DNA from: DASXAI01 sp963728985
GTDB taxonomy: Bacteria > Actinomycetota > Acidimicrobiia > Acidimicrobiales > Ilumatobacteraceae
DNA: 64,000 nucleotides
Reading direction: 5' to 3'
NCBI GenBank assembly: GCA_963728985.1
Contig: CAVSME010000006.1
Span: 620,001-684,000, forward strand
The notes under the pieces were generated by a model. That model was not told the origin of the DNA. It saw only the letters and a program-made list of their open reading frames with translations, and did no database searches. Positions 27,285 through 35,280 of this stretch are shown piece after piece (the first letter of the stretch is position 1; the number at the start of each line of letters is the position of its first letter). The position numbers were made by a program, and so were the translations under genes.

Positions 27285-28540
27285 GCGACGCCACCGACCT
27301 GCGCGTCGACGGCGACCGTCTGCTGGCCCGCCTCGAGGCGCTGGCCGCCATCGGGCCGATCGAGGGCGCCGGCGGGAGCCGGGGGAGCAGCCGGCTCGCC
27401 CTCACCGACGAAGACCGGGAGGGCCGCGACCTCGTGGTGACCTGGATGCGCGACCTCGGGCTGGACGTGGCCATCGACGAGATCGGCAACGTCGTCGGCA
27501 CGCGCGCCGGCGCCGATCCCGACGCCGCCCCGGTGATGACCGGCAGCCACATCGACACCGTGCGCTCGGGCGGCCGCTACGACGGCAACCTCGGCGTGCT
27601 GGCCGGCCTGGAGGTGGTGGAGACGCTGGAGCGTCACGATGTGCGCACCCGACACCCGGTGGCCGTCGCCTTCTTCACCAACGAGGAGGGCGCCCGGTTC
27701 CAGCCGGACATGCTCGGCAGCCTGGTATACGTCGGCGGTCTGCCGCTGGAGGAGGCGCTCGACGTCGTCGCCATCGACGGGCCGACGGTCGGCGCCGAGC
27801 TGGCCCGCATCGGCTACTCCGGACCCGTGCCGTGCCCGGCGGCACGAGCGCCGCATGCCTTCGTCGAGCTCCACATCGAGCAAGGGCCCGTGCTGGAGGC
27901 GGCCGGCATCGGCATCGGCGTCGTCACCGGCGTGCAAGGCATCTCGTGGCAGGAGCTGACCATCGACGGGCAGTCCAACCACGCCGGCACCACGCCGATG
28001 TCGATGCGCCACGATGCGGGTTTCGTCGCCGCCCAGATCGCCGCCTTCGTGCGCCACCTGGCGCGCCAACTCGGCGGTCATCAGGTCGGCACGATCGGCC
28101 GCATCGAGTTGCAGCCCAACCTGGTGAACGTGGTGGCCAGCCGAGCCACGCTCACGGTCGATCTGCGCAACACCGACGATGCGGTGCTCCGCGAGGCCGA
28201 GCGCCAGCTACGGGAGTTCGCCGACGAGGTGGCGGCCGCTGAAGGGGTCGGCCTCACCACCCGCGTCCTCGCTCGATTCGAGCCGGTCACGTTCGACCCC
28301 CTCGTCGTCGACCTGGTGGAGGCGACGGCGCGGCGCCTCGGCCACTCGACGATGCGGCTCCCCGCGGGTGCCGGCCACGACGCCCAGATGCTGGCGCGGG
28401 TCTGCCCCTCGGGCATGGTCTTCACGCCGAGCGTGGGCGGCGTGAGCCACAACCCGGCGGAGCACACGGCGCCGGCGGATCTCACCGCTGGCGCCGATGT
28501 GCTCCTCCAGGTTCTCCTGTCACTCGCGCAGGTGGGTTGA
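27281..28540 (+). CDS. M20 family Zn-dependent amidohydrolase (N-carbamoyl-L-amino acid hydrolase / allantoate amidohydrolase type)
   Basis: 419 residues. Metal-binding motifs of the carbamoylase/allantoate branch are intact: GSHIDTVRSGG (about 86-96), YDGNLGVLAGLEV (about 98-110), TNEEGARFQPDMLGS (about 131-145), HIEQGPVLE (about 197-205) and NHAGTTPMSMRHD in the dimerisation lid. Known members hydrolyse N-carbamoyl-amino acids, N-carbamoyl-beta-alanine, allantoate or ureidoglycolate, all intermediates of pyrimidine, hydantoin or purine breakdown. The GTG start overlaps the creatininase-family stop. This gene gives the best clue that the region degrades a ureido or cyclic amide compound. Confidence 0.92.
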   Translation: MSDATDLRVDGDRLLARLEALAAIGPIEGAGGSRGSSRLALTDEDREGRDLVVTWMRDLGLDVAIDEIGNVVGTRAGADPDAAPVMTGSHIDTVRSGGRYDGNLGVLAGLEVVETLERHDVRTRHPVAVAFFTNEEGARFQPDMLGSLVYVGGLPLEEALDVVAIDGPTVGAELARIGYSGPVPCPAARAPHAFVELHIEQGPVLEAAGIGIGVVTGVQGISWQELTIDGQSNHAGTTPMSMRHDAGFVAAQIAAFVRHLARQLGGHQVGTIGRIELQPNLVNVVASRATLTVDLRNTDDAVLREAERQLREFADEVAAAEGVGLTTRVLARFEPVTFDPLVVDLVEATARRLGHSTMRLPAGAGHDAQMLARVCPSGMVFTPSVGGVSHNPAEHTAPADLTAGADVLLQVLLSLAQVG

Positions 28541-28543
28541 GCG

Positions 28544-29767
28544 TTACAGCCCGATCGACGTGTCGATGAAGTCGTTGGTCGACATGTCCGCCGGCTTCAG
28601 GCCGGTCTTGATGTCCTTGCCCGTCTTCGCGAGGGCCGGGCCCACGATGTCGATGATCTTCTGGATGCGGTCGGGCTCCATGTTGCCGAGCGTCTTGTCC
28701 GGGCCGTTGCCGACGAGCCCGAGGTCGAGCATCGTCTTCACGGCGTAATCGGCCACGCCCTGGCTGTACACCCAGCCGTTGTTGAACTTCTGGACCAGCT
28801 CCAAGATGATGGCGTTGGTCTTGGCCGGGCTCTTCACGTAGTCGACCGTGGCCTGCTGCATGATCGGCACGAGCTTCTTCAAGCACGGCGACAGCGTCTG
28901 CAGGTCACCCGTGCGCACCGAGATGGCCTGGCTGTAGATCGGGTAGCCGGTGTCGTGGATCAGCTGGAACTTGACCGGTTTGCCCCACTCCTTGATCTCG
29001 TTCTGGTAGATGTACGGCTCGGCCGAGGCGAAGCCCTGCTGCGCCACCTTGCCGCCCGAGGCGACGAAGTTGGCCGGCTTGCCGTCGTAGCTCCCGTCCA
29101 CCTGACCGGACTTCAGCACGCCGGTGGGGACGAGGTAGTCCTCCATGTAGGCGGCGCCGCCGAAGTAGAGCACCTTGGCGTCGGTCTTGCCGAGGTCGGC
29201 GATCGACGTCACGTTCGGGTACGAGGCCGGATCCCACATGATCATCTGCGGGTTCTTCTCGAACGGGGCGAAGACCTCGGTGGTGGGCTGGTCCTTGGAG
29301 AACTGCACGCCCTCGTCGGTGTAGACGTAGCCGAGGGTGATCGCCTTGTCGAGGTACATCTGGGCGGTGACCGTCTGGAAGCCGATGGCGGGGCCGCCGG
29401 AGCGCACCTCGAGCTTCACGCCCGTGTCGTTGCCTTTCGAGTCGACCAGCGCGCCGGTGACCGACTTCTTGTCGGCGTTGACGGTGTAGCCCGCGCCCAG
29501 CATCTGGTAGAGGTGGCCGTGCTCGGCCTCGGGATTCCAGTCCGTCTGGATGGCGATGGTGGCGGGGCAGACGTCCTTCAGCGAGACCGCGCCGCCGGCT
29601 GCGGTGGTGCCGGTACCTCCGCCGGCGGTGGTGGCGGCACCGGCGGTGGTGGCGGGGGCGGCGGTAGTAGCCGACGACGACCCGCTGTTGTCGCTACCGC
29701 AGGCGGCGGCGACGAGCAGCAAGCCGGCGACGGGCACCGCGAGGGTGACCTTGCGGAATCTGGCCAT
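28544..29767 (-). CDS. ABC transporter substrate-binding lipoprotein (NMT1/THI5-like)
   Basis: 407 residues. The signal peptide is KVTLAVPVAGLLLVAAAC with lipobox VAAAC (Cys near 20), then a Thr/Ala/Gly-rich linker of about 35 residues. The mature domain has NMT1/SsuA-like features: TDWNPEAEHGHLYQMLGAGY early and a QTVTAQMYLDKAI segment. This family binds pyrimidine precursors, riboflavin, nitrate/sulfonates or nucleobase-like compounds. ATG 29767 has GGAGA just upstream; the longer frame to 29821 is unlikely. It is the third gene of the ATPase-permease-binding protein order and converges on the M20 hydrolase gene with 3 bp between stops. Confidence 0.9.
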   Translation of the reverse strand: MARFRKVTLAVPVAGLLLVAAACGSDNSGSSSATTAAPATTAGAATTAGGGTGTTAAGGAVSLKDVCPATIAIQTDWNPEAEHGHLYQMLGAGYTVNADKKSVTGALVDSKGNDTGVKLEVRSGGPAIGFQTVTAQMYLDKAITLGYVYTDEGVQFSKDQPTTEVFAPFEKNPQMIMWDPASYPNVTSIADLGKTDAKVLYFGGAAYMEDYLVPTGVLKSGQVDGSYDGKPANFVASGGKVAQQGFASAEPYIYQNEIKEWGKPVKFQLIHDTGYPIYSQAISVRTGDLQTLSPCLKKLVPIMQQATVDYVKSPAKTNAIILELVQKFNNGWVYSQGVADYAVKTMLDLGLVGNGPDKTLGNMEPDRIQKIIDIVGPALAKTGKDIKTGLKPADMSTNDFIDTSIGL

Positions 29768-29817
29768 GGCTCTCCTTGTCCTTGATGGGGTTTGGGTGGG
29801 TGGTGGGAACGGGCCGA

Positions 29818-30708
29818 TCACATCGTCGAGTCGGCCCAGCTGCCGACGACCTTCTTGCCGATGAAGCCGAACACCCAGAAGGTCACGACGCCGAGGAGGA
29901 TGGCGAGGATCAGGGCGCCGTACATCTGCTCGCCCTGGAGCCGGGACTCGTAATTGGTGATCAGCACGCCCAAGCCGGGATCGCCGCGGCGGAAGAAGAA
30001 GTCACCGACGATGGCGCCGATGACCGACAGCCCGGCGGAGATGCGCAGGCCGGTGAAGATGGCGGGCAGGGCGCCGGGGAACTGCAGCTTCCACAGCCGC
30101 GTCCACCGGTTGGCGCCGTGCAGGCGGAACAGGTCGTGGTGTCCCTGGTCGGCCGACAGCAGCCCGAACAGGGTGTTGGCGATGATGGGGAACAGCGAGA
30201 TGATCACGCACACGATCACCCGGCTGCGGAAGTTGAAGTCGAAGAACTGGCCGATGAGGGGCGTCAGGGCGAGGATCGGCACGGTCTGCAGTGCCACGGC
30301 GTAGGGGTAGATGGAGCGCTCCACCCACTTGGCCTGGCTCATCAGGACGGCGAGGCTGATGCCGAGCACGATCGAGATGGCGAGGCCGTAGAGCGCGACC
30401 CGGGCCGACAGCCACAGTGCGTCGAGCAGCGGGTGGAGGTTGTTCCAGTCGAAGAAGGCGACCGACAGGATGTCGTGCGGCGCCGGCACCAGGAACCGCT
30501 GCGAGTCGTTGAGGAAGAACGCCCGGAACAGGTACCAGACGCCGATGAAGACCATGAACACGAGGATGGGCGGGCCGATGGTGCGCAGCACCCGTGCGAA
30601 CCCGCTGGTGCCACGCAGGCGCTCGTCGCGCTCCTCCCGGTTGTGGTCGGACAGACGGCCGATGACGTCCAGCGACCCACTCGACGGCGAATCCTTGGTC
30701 AGACTCAC
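29818..30708 (-). CDS. ABC transporter permease (SsuC/ThiX/NitT-TauT type)
   Basis: 296-residue BPD_transp_1 permease with about six transmembrane helices. The EAA loop around FRLHGANRWTRLWKLQFPGA is characteristic of nitrate/sulfonate/taurine and pyrimidine-precursor importers. GTG 30708 (MSLTKDSPSS) is chosen; the upstream in-frame frame to 30795 has no hydrophobic or conserved content. A gap of 118 bp separates it from the ATPase gene upstream and 50 bp from the binding-protein gene downstream. Confidence 0.9.
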   Translation of the reverse strand: MSLTKDSPSSGSLDVIGRLSDHNREERDERLRGTSGFARVLRTIGPPILVFMVFIGVWYLFRAFFLNDSQRFLVPAPHDILSVAFFDWNNLHPLLDALWLSARVALYGLAISIVLGISLAVLMSQAKWVERSIYPYAVALQTVPILALTPLIGQFFDFNFRSRVIVCVIISLFPIIANTLFGLLSADQGHHDLFRLHGANRWTRLWKLQFPGALPAIFTGLRISAGLSVIGAIVGDFFFRRGDPGLGVLITNYESRLQGEQMYGALILAILLGVVTFWVFGFIGKKVVGSWADSTM

Positions 30709-30826
30709 CGGTTCACGTCGCGATCGTGCGCACGAGTTCCAGCAGGAGCCGATCGGCGGGCACCAGTGAGCCGTTCGCCGCAGGGCGGCGAACATGACAC
30801 CGTGTTTCCGAGCTCGCTTCGCTCGC

Positions 30827-31618
30827 TCATCCGTGGGCCTCGCGCAGGACGTGGCTGACTTCGCCGCTCAGTTCGGCGAAGGCGGGCTCGAAGCGGAGAT
30901 CGGGCACGCGCGGATAGTCGAACGGCACCGCGAACTCACCGATGATGCGCCCGGGCCGCGCCGACATGACGAGGACGCGCGTCGACAGGAACACGGCCTC
31001 GGAGATGGAGTGGGTGATGAACAGCCCGGCGAAGTGCTCCCGCACGAAGAGGCGCATCAGCTCGTCGTTGAGCCGCTCGCGCGTGATCTCGTCCACGGCG
31101 GCGAACGGCTCGTCGAACAGGAACACGTTCGGCTGCATCACGAGGGAGCGGGCCAGCGAGGCCCGCATCTTCATGCCGCCCGAGAGTTGCTTGGGGTACT
31201 GGCCCTCGGAGCCGGCCAGGCCGACCAGCTCGATGGCGGCCTGCGCCCGCTTGCGGCGCTCGGCCTTGCCGATGCCGTGCAGTTCGGCCAACAGCTCCAC
31301 GTTGCCCCGCACCGTGCGCCACTGGAGCAACGTCGGGTCCTGGAAGACGTAGCCGAGCGAGTCGTGGTCCACGACGACCCTGCCGCGCGTCTGCGTCGTC
31401 AGGCCGGACGCGATGCGCAGCAGCGTGGACTTGCCGCAGCCCGACGGCCCCACGACCGTCACGAACTCGCCGGGGGCGACGTCGAAGCTGACGTCGTCGA
31501 CGGCGCGCGTGCCATCGGGGAAGGTCATGCTGATGCCCCGGAAGGCGAGCGATGGGCGATCCGCGCCGGTCTCAGGGGTGGTCGCCGGCAGCTCGGACGA
31601 CGGGACAGTGGTGCTCAT
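30827..31618 (-). CDS. ABC transporter ATP-binding protein (SsuB/ThiZ/TauB type)
   Basis: 263 residues. Walker A is GPSGCGKST (about 60-68), signature LSGGMKMRASLARSL, Walker B FLFDEPFAAVD, and switch His in FITHSISEAV. Sequence and gene order assign it to the NitT/TauT importer family together with the permease and NMT1-like binding protein. In this family the signature often reads SGGM-R; here it is SGGMKMR. The 182-bp gap upstream to the SDR gene contains a repeat with a palindrome, which may separate this transporter unit from the catabolic genes or allow partial read-through. Confidence 0.93.
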   Translation of the reverse strand: MSTTVPSSELPATTPETGADRPSLAFRGISMTFPDGTRAVDDVSFDVAPGEFVTVVGPSGCGKSTLLRIASGLTTQTRGRVVVDHDSLGYVFQDPTLLQWRTVRGNVELLAELHGIGKAERRKRAQAAIELVGLAGSEGQYPKQLSGGMKMRASLARSLVMQPNVFLFDEPFAAVDEITRERLNDELMRLFVREHFAGLFITHSISEAVFLSTRVLVMSARPGRIIGEFAVPFDYPRVPDLRFEPAFAELSGEVSHVLREAHG

Positions 31619-31710
31619 GGGTGGGACTCCGTTGGGACGCTAGGCGTCGAACTCTGCCACGGCCGTTGCCGAATGATGAACGCTCTGTTTCGCCGGCGAA
31701 GGGCGCCGGT

Positions 31711-31795
31711 CTGTCGCCGCAATGCGGCGACGGGTCGAACGCCGGCGGCATTGACCGAGCGCCGCGAGACCGAGGCGAAGCCGAGGCATCGTCAC
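31711..31795 (-). repeat. Intergenic repeat, copy B
   Basis: Palindrome GTCGCCGCAATGCGGCGAC (31713-31731, 9-1-9) followed by a segment that on the minus strand begins CCTCGGCTTCGCCTCGG right after the SDR stop. It aligns over about 80 nt with the copy after the acyl-CoA carboxylase gene (55166-55245). Both read MPRLRLGLAALGQC in one frame, which is incidental. It probably acts as a 3'-end structure; the remainder of the gap (31619-31710) shows nothing clear. Confidence 0.7.
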
Positions 31796-31800
31796 GACCA

Positions 31801-32538
31801 TCAATGCATCACCATCCCGCCGGTCACGTTCATGGCCTGGCCGGTGCAGTAGTCGCCGTCGGCCGACGCCAGGAACAGGGCCATGGCGGCCACGTCCTGC
31901 GGTGTGCCGAGCCGCCCGAGTGGCGACTTGGCCGTCCACGTGGCCACCATCGCCGCCGTGCGAGTGGCCGCCCCCATCTCCGTCAGCACGTAGCCCGGGC
32001 AGATGCAGTTGACGGTGATGCCGAATGGGCCCAGCTCCATGGCCGCCACCCGCGTCAGCTCGATCACCGCCGCCTTGGAGGCGCAGTAGTGGGCCTGGCC
32101 GGGGGCACCGAGCTTGCCGCCCATGCTGGCCATGTTCACGATCTTGCCGCCGCCCGCCTCGCGCATCCGCGGCGCCGCTTCCTGGATCGTGATCAGCATC
32201 GACCTCACGTTGATGTCGAACGTGCGGTCCCAGTCGGCGACGTCGATCTCGAGGAGCGGCGCCATGTGCAGGATGCCGGCGTTGTTCACGAGGATGTCGA
32301 TCCCACCCAGCGCGTCGGCCGCCTGCCGCACCGCGGTGCGGGCCTGGCCGGCGTCGGCGAGATCGGCTACCACCGCGGCGCCCCCAAGGGATGCCGCCGC
32401 CACCTTCACCTCCTCGGCCCGGAGGTCGACGAGGGCCACGGTGGCCCCTTCGGCGGTGAAGCGCTCGGCGATGCCGAAGCCGATGCCCCGGGCTCCGCCG
32501 GTGATGACGGCACGGCGCCCGGTGAGGCGGCCGGTCAT
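31801..32538 (-). CDS. SDR family NAD(P)-dependent oxidoreductase
   Basis: 245-residue classical short-chain dehydrogenase. Cofactor motif TGGARGIGFGIAE (about 13-25), NNAGIL (about 85-90), catalytic Ser in NMASMGG and YCASK (Tyr and Lys about 150-154). The C-terminus ends in the usual GQAMNVTGGM segment. Its start overlaps the amidohydrolase stop by 4 bp, so it belongs to the LLM-amidohydrolase-SDR operon. It probably oxidises or reduces a hydroxy/keto intermediate of that pathway; the substrate is not evident. Confidence 0.93.
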   Translation of the reverse strand: MTGRLTGRRAVITGGARGIGFGIAERFTAEGATVALVDLRAEEVKVAAASLGGAAVVADLADAGQARTAVRQAADALGGIDILVNNAGILHMAPLLEIDVADWDRTFDINVRSMLITIQEAAPRMREAGGGKIVNMASMGGKLGAPGQAHYCASKAAVIELTRVAAMELGPFGITVNCICPGYVLTEMGAATRTAAMVATWTAKSPLGRLGTPQDVAAMALFLASADGDYCTGQAMNVTGGMVMH

Positions 32539-33716
32539 GCCGTCACCACCTGACCGCGGTGGATGACGACCCGGCGATCAGCGGCGGTGGCCATGGCCTC
32601 GCGCACAGTGGCGGCGCGCGGCACCGCCATCAGCTCGGCCGGTGATCCCGGCGTCACCGAGACGGCGGGCAGTCCGAGCGCGCTGCGGCTGGCCGCCGAT
32701 ACCGCGTGGAACGACTCGGCCGGCGTGAGGTGGGCGGCCATCACGAGCAGCGCCGCCGTCTCCAGCGGATCGGCCCGGCCGACGAGGTTGAACGGATCCT
32801 GGAGGTTGTCGGCGCCGGCGGCCACGGTCACGCCGGCGTCGAGGAGGGGGCGCAACGCCGTGAGGCCGCGCGGCGGTGCCGTGGTCCAACCCCGCGCGAG
32901 GAGGAACAGGTTGGTCTGGGGGAGCGTCACCACGGCGATGCCGGCGGCGGCCACCGCCGCGCTGACCTCGGCCTGGACGCCAGCCGGCTCCATGCCGAGG
33001 CTGCAGCAGTGACTGGCCGTGACGTGGTGCTCGAAGCCGTCGACCATCGTGGCCAGCTCGGCCAGGTGGAGCACTTCCGGATCGAGGGTCTCGTCCATGT
33101 GGAGATCGACGTCGCGACCCGTGGCCGTGGCCACGTCGAGCACGTGGGCCATGGCCGCCCGGGGATCGGGCTCGAGATGGGGCACGCCGCCGACGAGATC
33201 GGCACCGGCCGCCACCGCCTCGTCCAGCGCGCGGCGGTTCGGGCCACCGTCGGGACCGCTGATGGGCGGGCTCACGAGGGCCACGATCTGGATGTCGGCC
33301 AGGTGCCCGACCACCTCGCGCGCCTTCACGATGGCTTCGATCCCCAGCGTTCCGATGTCGGCGGCCACATCGACGTGGGTGCGCACGGCGGTGACGCCGT
33401 TGGCCACCAGCATGCGCACCGCCCGCTCGGCCCGGCCGGCGATGTCGTCGAGGGTGAGCGTGGGCCGGTGGGCCCGCCACGCCACGATGGCCCCGAGTAG
33501 GTCGCCCGACGGGTTGGGCACGCGGTCGGCGGTGAGCGCCTTGTCCAGGTGGGCGTGGGGCTCGGCCGCCGCTGGCAGCAGCACGTGCCCGCCGAGGTCG
33601 ACGATCGTCTCGCCGGGCAGTGGTGCGAGCCCCGGCGACACCGCGGTGATGTGCTCCCCGTCGATGCGCACATCGGTCCGCCGGCCGTCCTCGACGGTGG
33701 CGCCCTGGAGCAGCAT
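32535..33716 (-). CDS. Amidohydrolase family protein, cytosine deaminase-like (CodA/AtzC branch)
   Basis: 393-residue metal-dependent hydrolase. Motifs of the cytosine deaminase/isoorotate branch: EPHAHLDKAL (about 58-67, metal His pair), DLHMDETLDP (about 192-201), ASHCCSLG (about 222-229, with metal His) and GADNLQDPFN (about 288-297, catalytic Asp region). Family members deaminate cytosine, creatinine or s-triazine derivatives, or hydrolyse N-alkyl amines (AtzC type). ATG 33716 overlaps the LLM oxidoreductase stop (TGATG). With a creatininase and an M20 carbamoylase nearby, deamination of a cyclic amidine or amide is plausible. Confidence 0.9.
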   Translation of the reverse strand: MLLQGATVEDGRRTDVRIDGEHITAVSPGLAPLPGETIVDLGGHVLLPAAAEPHAHLDKALTADRVPNPSGDLLGAIVAWRAHRPTLTLDDIAGRAERAVRMLVANGVTAVRTHVDVAADIGTLGIEAIVKAREVVGHLADIQIVALVSPPISGPDGGPNRRALDEAVAAGADLVGGVPHLEPDPRAAMAHVLDVATATGRDVDLHMDETLDPEVLHLAELATMVDGFEHHVTASHCCSLGMEPAGVQAEVSAAVAAAGIAVVTLPQTNLFLLARGWTTAPPRGLTALRPLLDAGVTVAAGADNLQDPFNLVGRADPLETAALLVMAAHLTPAESFHAVSAASRSALGLPAVSVTPGSPAELMAVPRAATVREAMATAADRRVVIHRGQVVTA

Positions 33717-34903
33717 CAAGCCGGCGCCGGGAGGGGTCGGACGGCCATCGACTCGCCCAGGCGCGGGATCACCTCCTCGGCCACGAGGTGGAGCTGCTCG
33801 TCCATCTCCGGGCGGGCGAGGCCGGGGAGGTCGAAGAAGATGCAGAGGTGCTCGAGGCCGACGAGGTCGCGGTAGAAGCCGAGCGTGTCGACCACGTCGT
33901 CGACCGAGCCGATGGCCATGATGCGCTGCGCGTTCGAGTCCTCCAGCGTGGGCTGGAAGCCGAACGGCACCTTGTCGCCCGCGCTCGTCTTGTACGAGGA
34001 GAACCGGCCGTACGGCGCCAGGAACTTGGTGAACTCGTCGTGGCCGGGGCGACCGCGACGGAGCGCTTCCTCGTGCGTGCGCCCGACGTGGATGTTGAGC
34101 ACGAGGCAGCGGTCCTCGCCCCGGCGCGACACGGGCGTGCCCGCTTCGGCCCGCAGCAGCTCGTAGCGCTCCCACTTCTGGCGCAGGCTGTCGGGGTGCT
34201 GCAGCCAGTAAACGGCCTTGTGCCCGGCCTTCGGCACGTACTCGATCGTCTCCGGTGAGGTCACCGGTTGGTAGACGTCGACGGCGCGCGTCGGCTTGGG
34301 GATGAGCGTGAGGTCGTTGACGAACGTGCCGCGGTCGGGGACGTCGTCGGGCGGGAAGACGAAGTGCTTGCCGCGGTACGAGAAGCGCTCCTTCGTCCAC
34401 GCCAGCTTGATGACCTCCATCGCCTCCTCGAACGTCTCGCGGTTGATGCGGTCGTGCTCGGCGGACATCTCGTTGTCACCCGACGCCACCACCGTGCCCA
34501 GTGCCCACGCCTCGCGCGGCACCGTGCCCCGCCCGACGCCGAACTCCATGCGCCCGCCGGTCAGCACGTCGGCCAGCGCGAAGTCCTCGGCCAGGCGCAA
34601 GGGGTGCCACTGCGGCACCACGTTGAACATCTGGCCGAACCGCAAGTGCCGCGTCCGGGCGGCGGCGTGCACGCCGAACATGATGAGGTTCGGCAGGACC
34701 TCGTAGCCCTCGTACTGGAAGTGGTGCTCCGTCAGCCACATGGTGTCGTAGGCCAGACCATCGGCCGTCTGGGCCCAGTGGAGCATGTTCTCGTAGCAGG
34801 CGAGCACGTCGGCGTTCCCGTAGCGCCGAGACGTCGGGGCGACGGCCGGATCGCCGGCGTCGGGCATCGGCACGGTCCCGAAGAAGTTCGTGTCGACTCG
34901 CAT
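33716..34903 (-). CDS. LLM class flavin-dependent oxidoreductase
   Basis: 395-residue luciferase-like monooxygenase using reduced flavin (FMN or, in actinobacteria, sometimes F420). Features: YDTMWLTEHHFQYEGYEVLP (about 52-71), the pattern of bacterial luciferase-like alkanal/alkane monooxygenases, and GGRMEFGVGRGTVPREAWAL (about 115-134), the flavin phosphate-binding segment. RutA, which opens the uracil ring, belongs to the same superfamily, but no specific RutA signature can be asserted. It is the first gene of the LLM-amidohydrolase-SDR operon, which faces a 377-bp upstream gap. No flavin reductase is visible next to it. Confidence 0.9.
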   Translation of the reverse strand: MRVDTNFFGTVPMPDAGDPAVAPTSRRYGNADVLACYENMLHWAQTADGLAYDTMWLTEHHFQYEGYEVLPNLIMFGVHAAARTRHLRFGQMFNVVPQWHPLRLAEDFALADVLTGGRMEFGVGRGTVPREAWALGTVVASGDNEMSAEHDRINRETFEEAMEVIKLAWTKERFSYRGKHFVFPPDDVPDRGTFVNDLTLIPKPTRAVDVYQPVTSPETIEYVPKAGHKAVYWLQHPDSLRQKWERYELLRAEAGTPVSRRGEDRCLVLNIHVGRTHEEALRRGRPGHDEFTKFLAPYGRFSSYKTSAGDKVPFGFQPTLEDSNAQRIMAIGSVDDVVDTLGFYRDLVGLEHLCIFFDLPGLARPEMDEQLHLVAEEVIPRLGESMAVRPLPAPA

Positions 34904-35078
34904 CTCTGAACGGTACTCCCGCGCCCATCGGACGCCGGCGGAGCCCCGTGAACACCTTGTGAAGGCGCGTCACCGGGAGGTCGGCTGGCATGCAATGAAC
35001 CGACCGTCGCAGGTCGGCCAGGTGACGGAAACCGGCACGACGCGCCGAAACGTGTCACGCCGACGCTGGCTTGTTCGA

Positions 35079-35232
35079 GAGGGCGAGCGGATAAGCGAAG
35101 AGAGCTTTGGGTGCCGATCGGCTCGCCTGGCGGGCCGATCGGCACCCATGACCGAATCGGCACCCAACGTCGCTCACGGATCGTGGCAACCGGCGCGCCG
35201 CGCGGATCGCGAGCACCTATCCGCTCGCCCTC
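35079..35232. repeat. 154-bp intergenic element: outer 15-bp inverted repeats around a perfect 15-bp hairpin
   Basis: Within the 377-bp gap between the LLM gene and gamma-glutamyltransferase gene. Outer arms GAGGGCGAGCGGATA (35079-35093) and TATCCGCTCGCCCTC (35218-35232). Inside, TGGGTGCCGATCGGC (35108-35122) and GCCGATCGGCACCCA (35134-35148) form a perfect 15-bp stem with an 11-nt loop, and a further partial CGGCACCCA follows. No ORF is contained. It could be a MITE-like remnant or a regulatory/termination structure. The rest of the gap (34904-35078) holds the presumed LLM promoter, with two GTGAA boxes near 34948-34965, and nothing else recognised. Confidence 0.6.
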
Positions 35233-35280
35233 GAAGCGCAGCGAGTCAGGAGCCAGCCGAAGGCGGCGACGAAGACCGCG
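35231..35280 (-). repeat. Intergenic repeat, copy C (after the gamma-glutamyltransferase gene)
   Basis: On the minus strand, directly after the stop codon, TCTTCGTCGCC is followed by GGCTCCTGACTCGCTGCGC and TTCG. This matches copy A after adenylate kinase in the same order and the same position relative to the stop. The 9-1-9 palindrome of copies A, B and D is missing here; the right outer arm of the 154-bp element abuts instead. Confidence 0.6.

Noticed and set aside
31640..31939. Small ORF with MPRLRLGLAALGQC
   Set aside because: The same peptide arises from the repeat copy at 55166. It reflects repeat sequence, has no ribosome-binding site, and overlaps the SDR gene.
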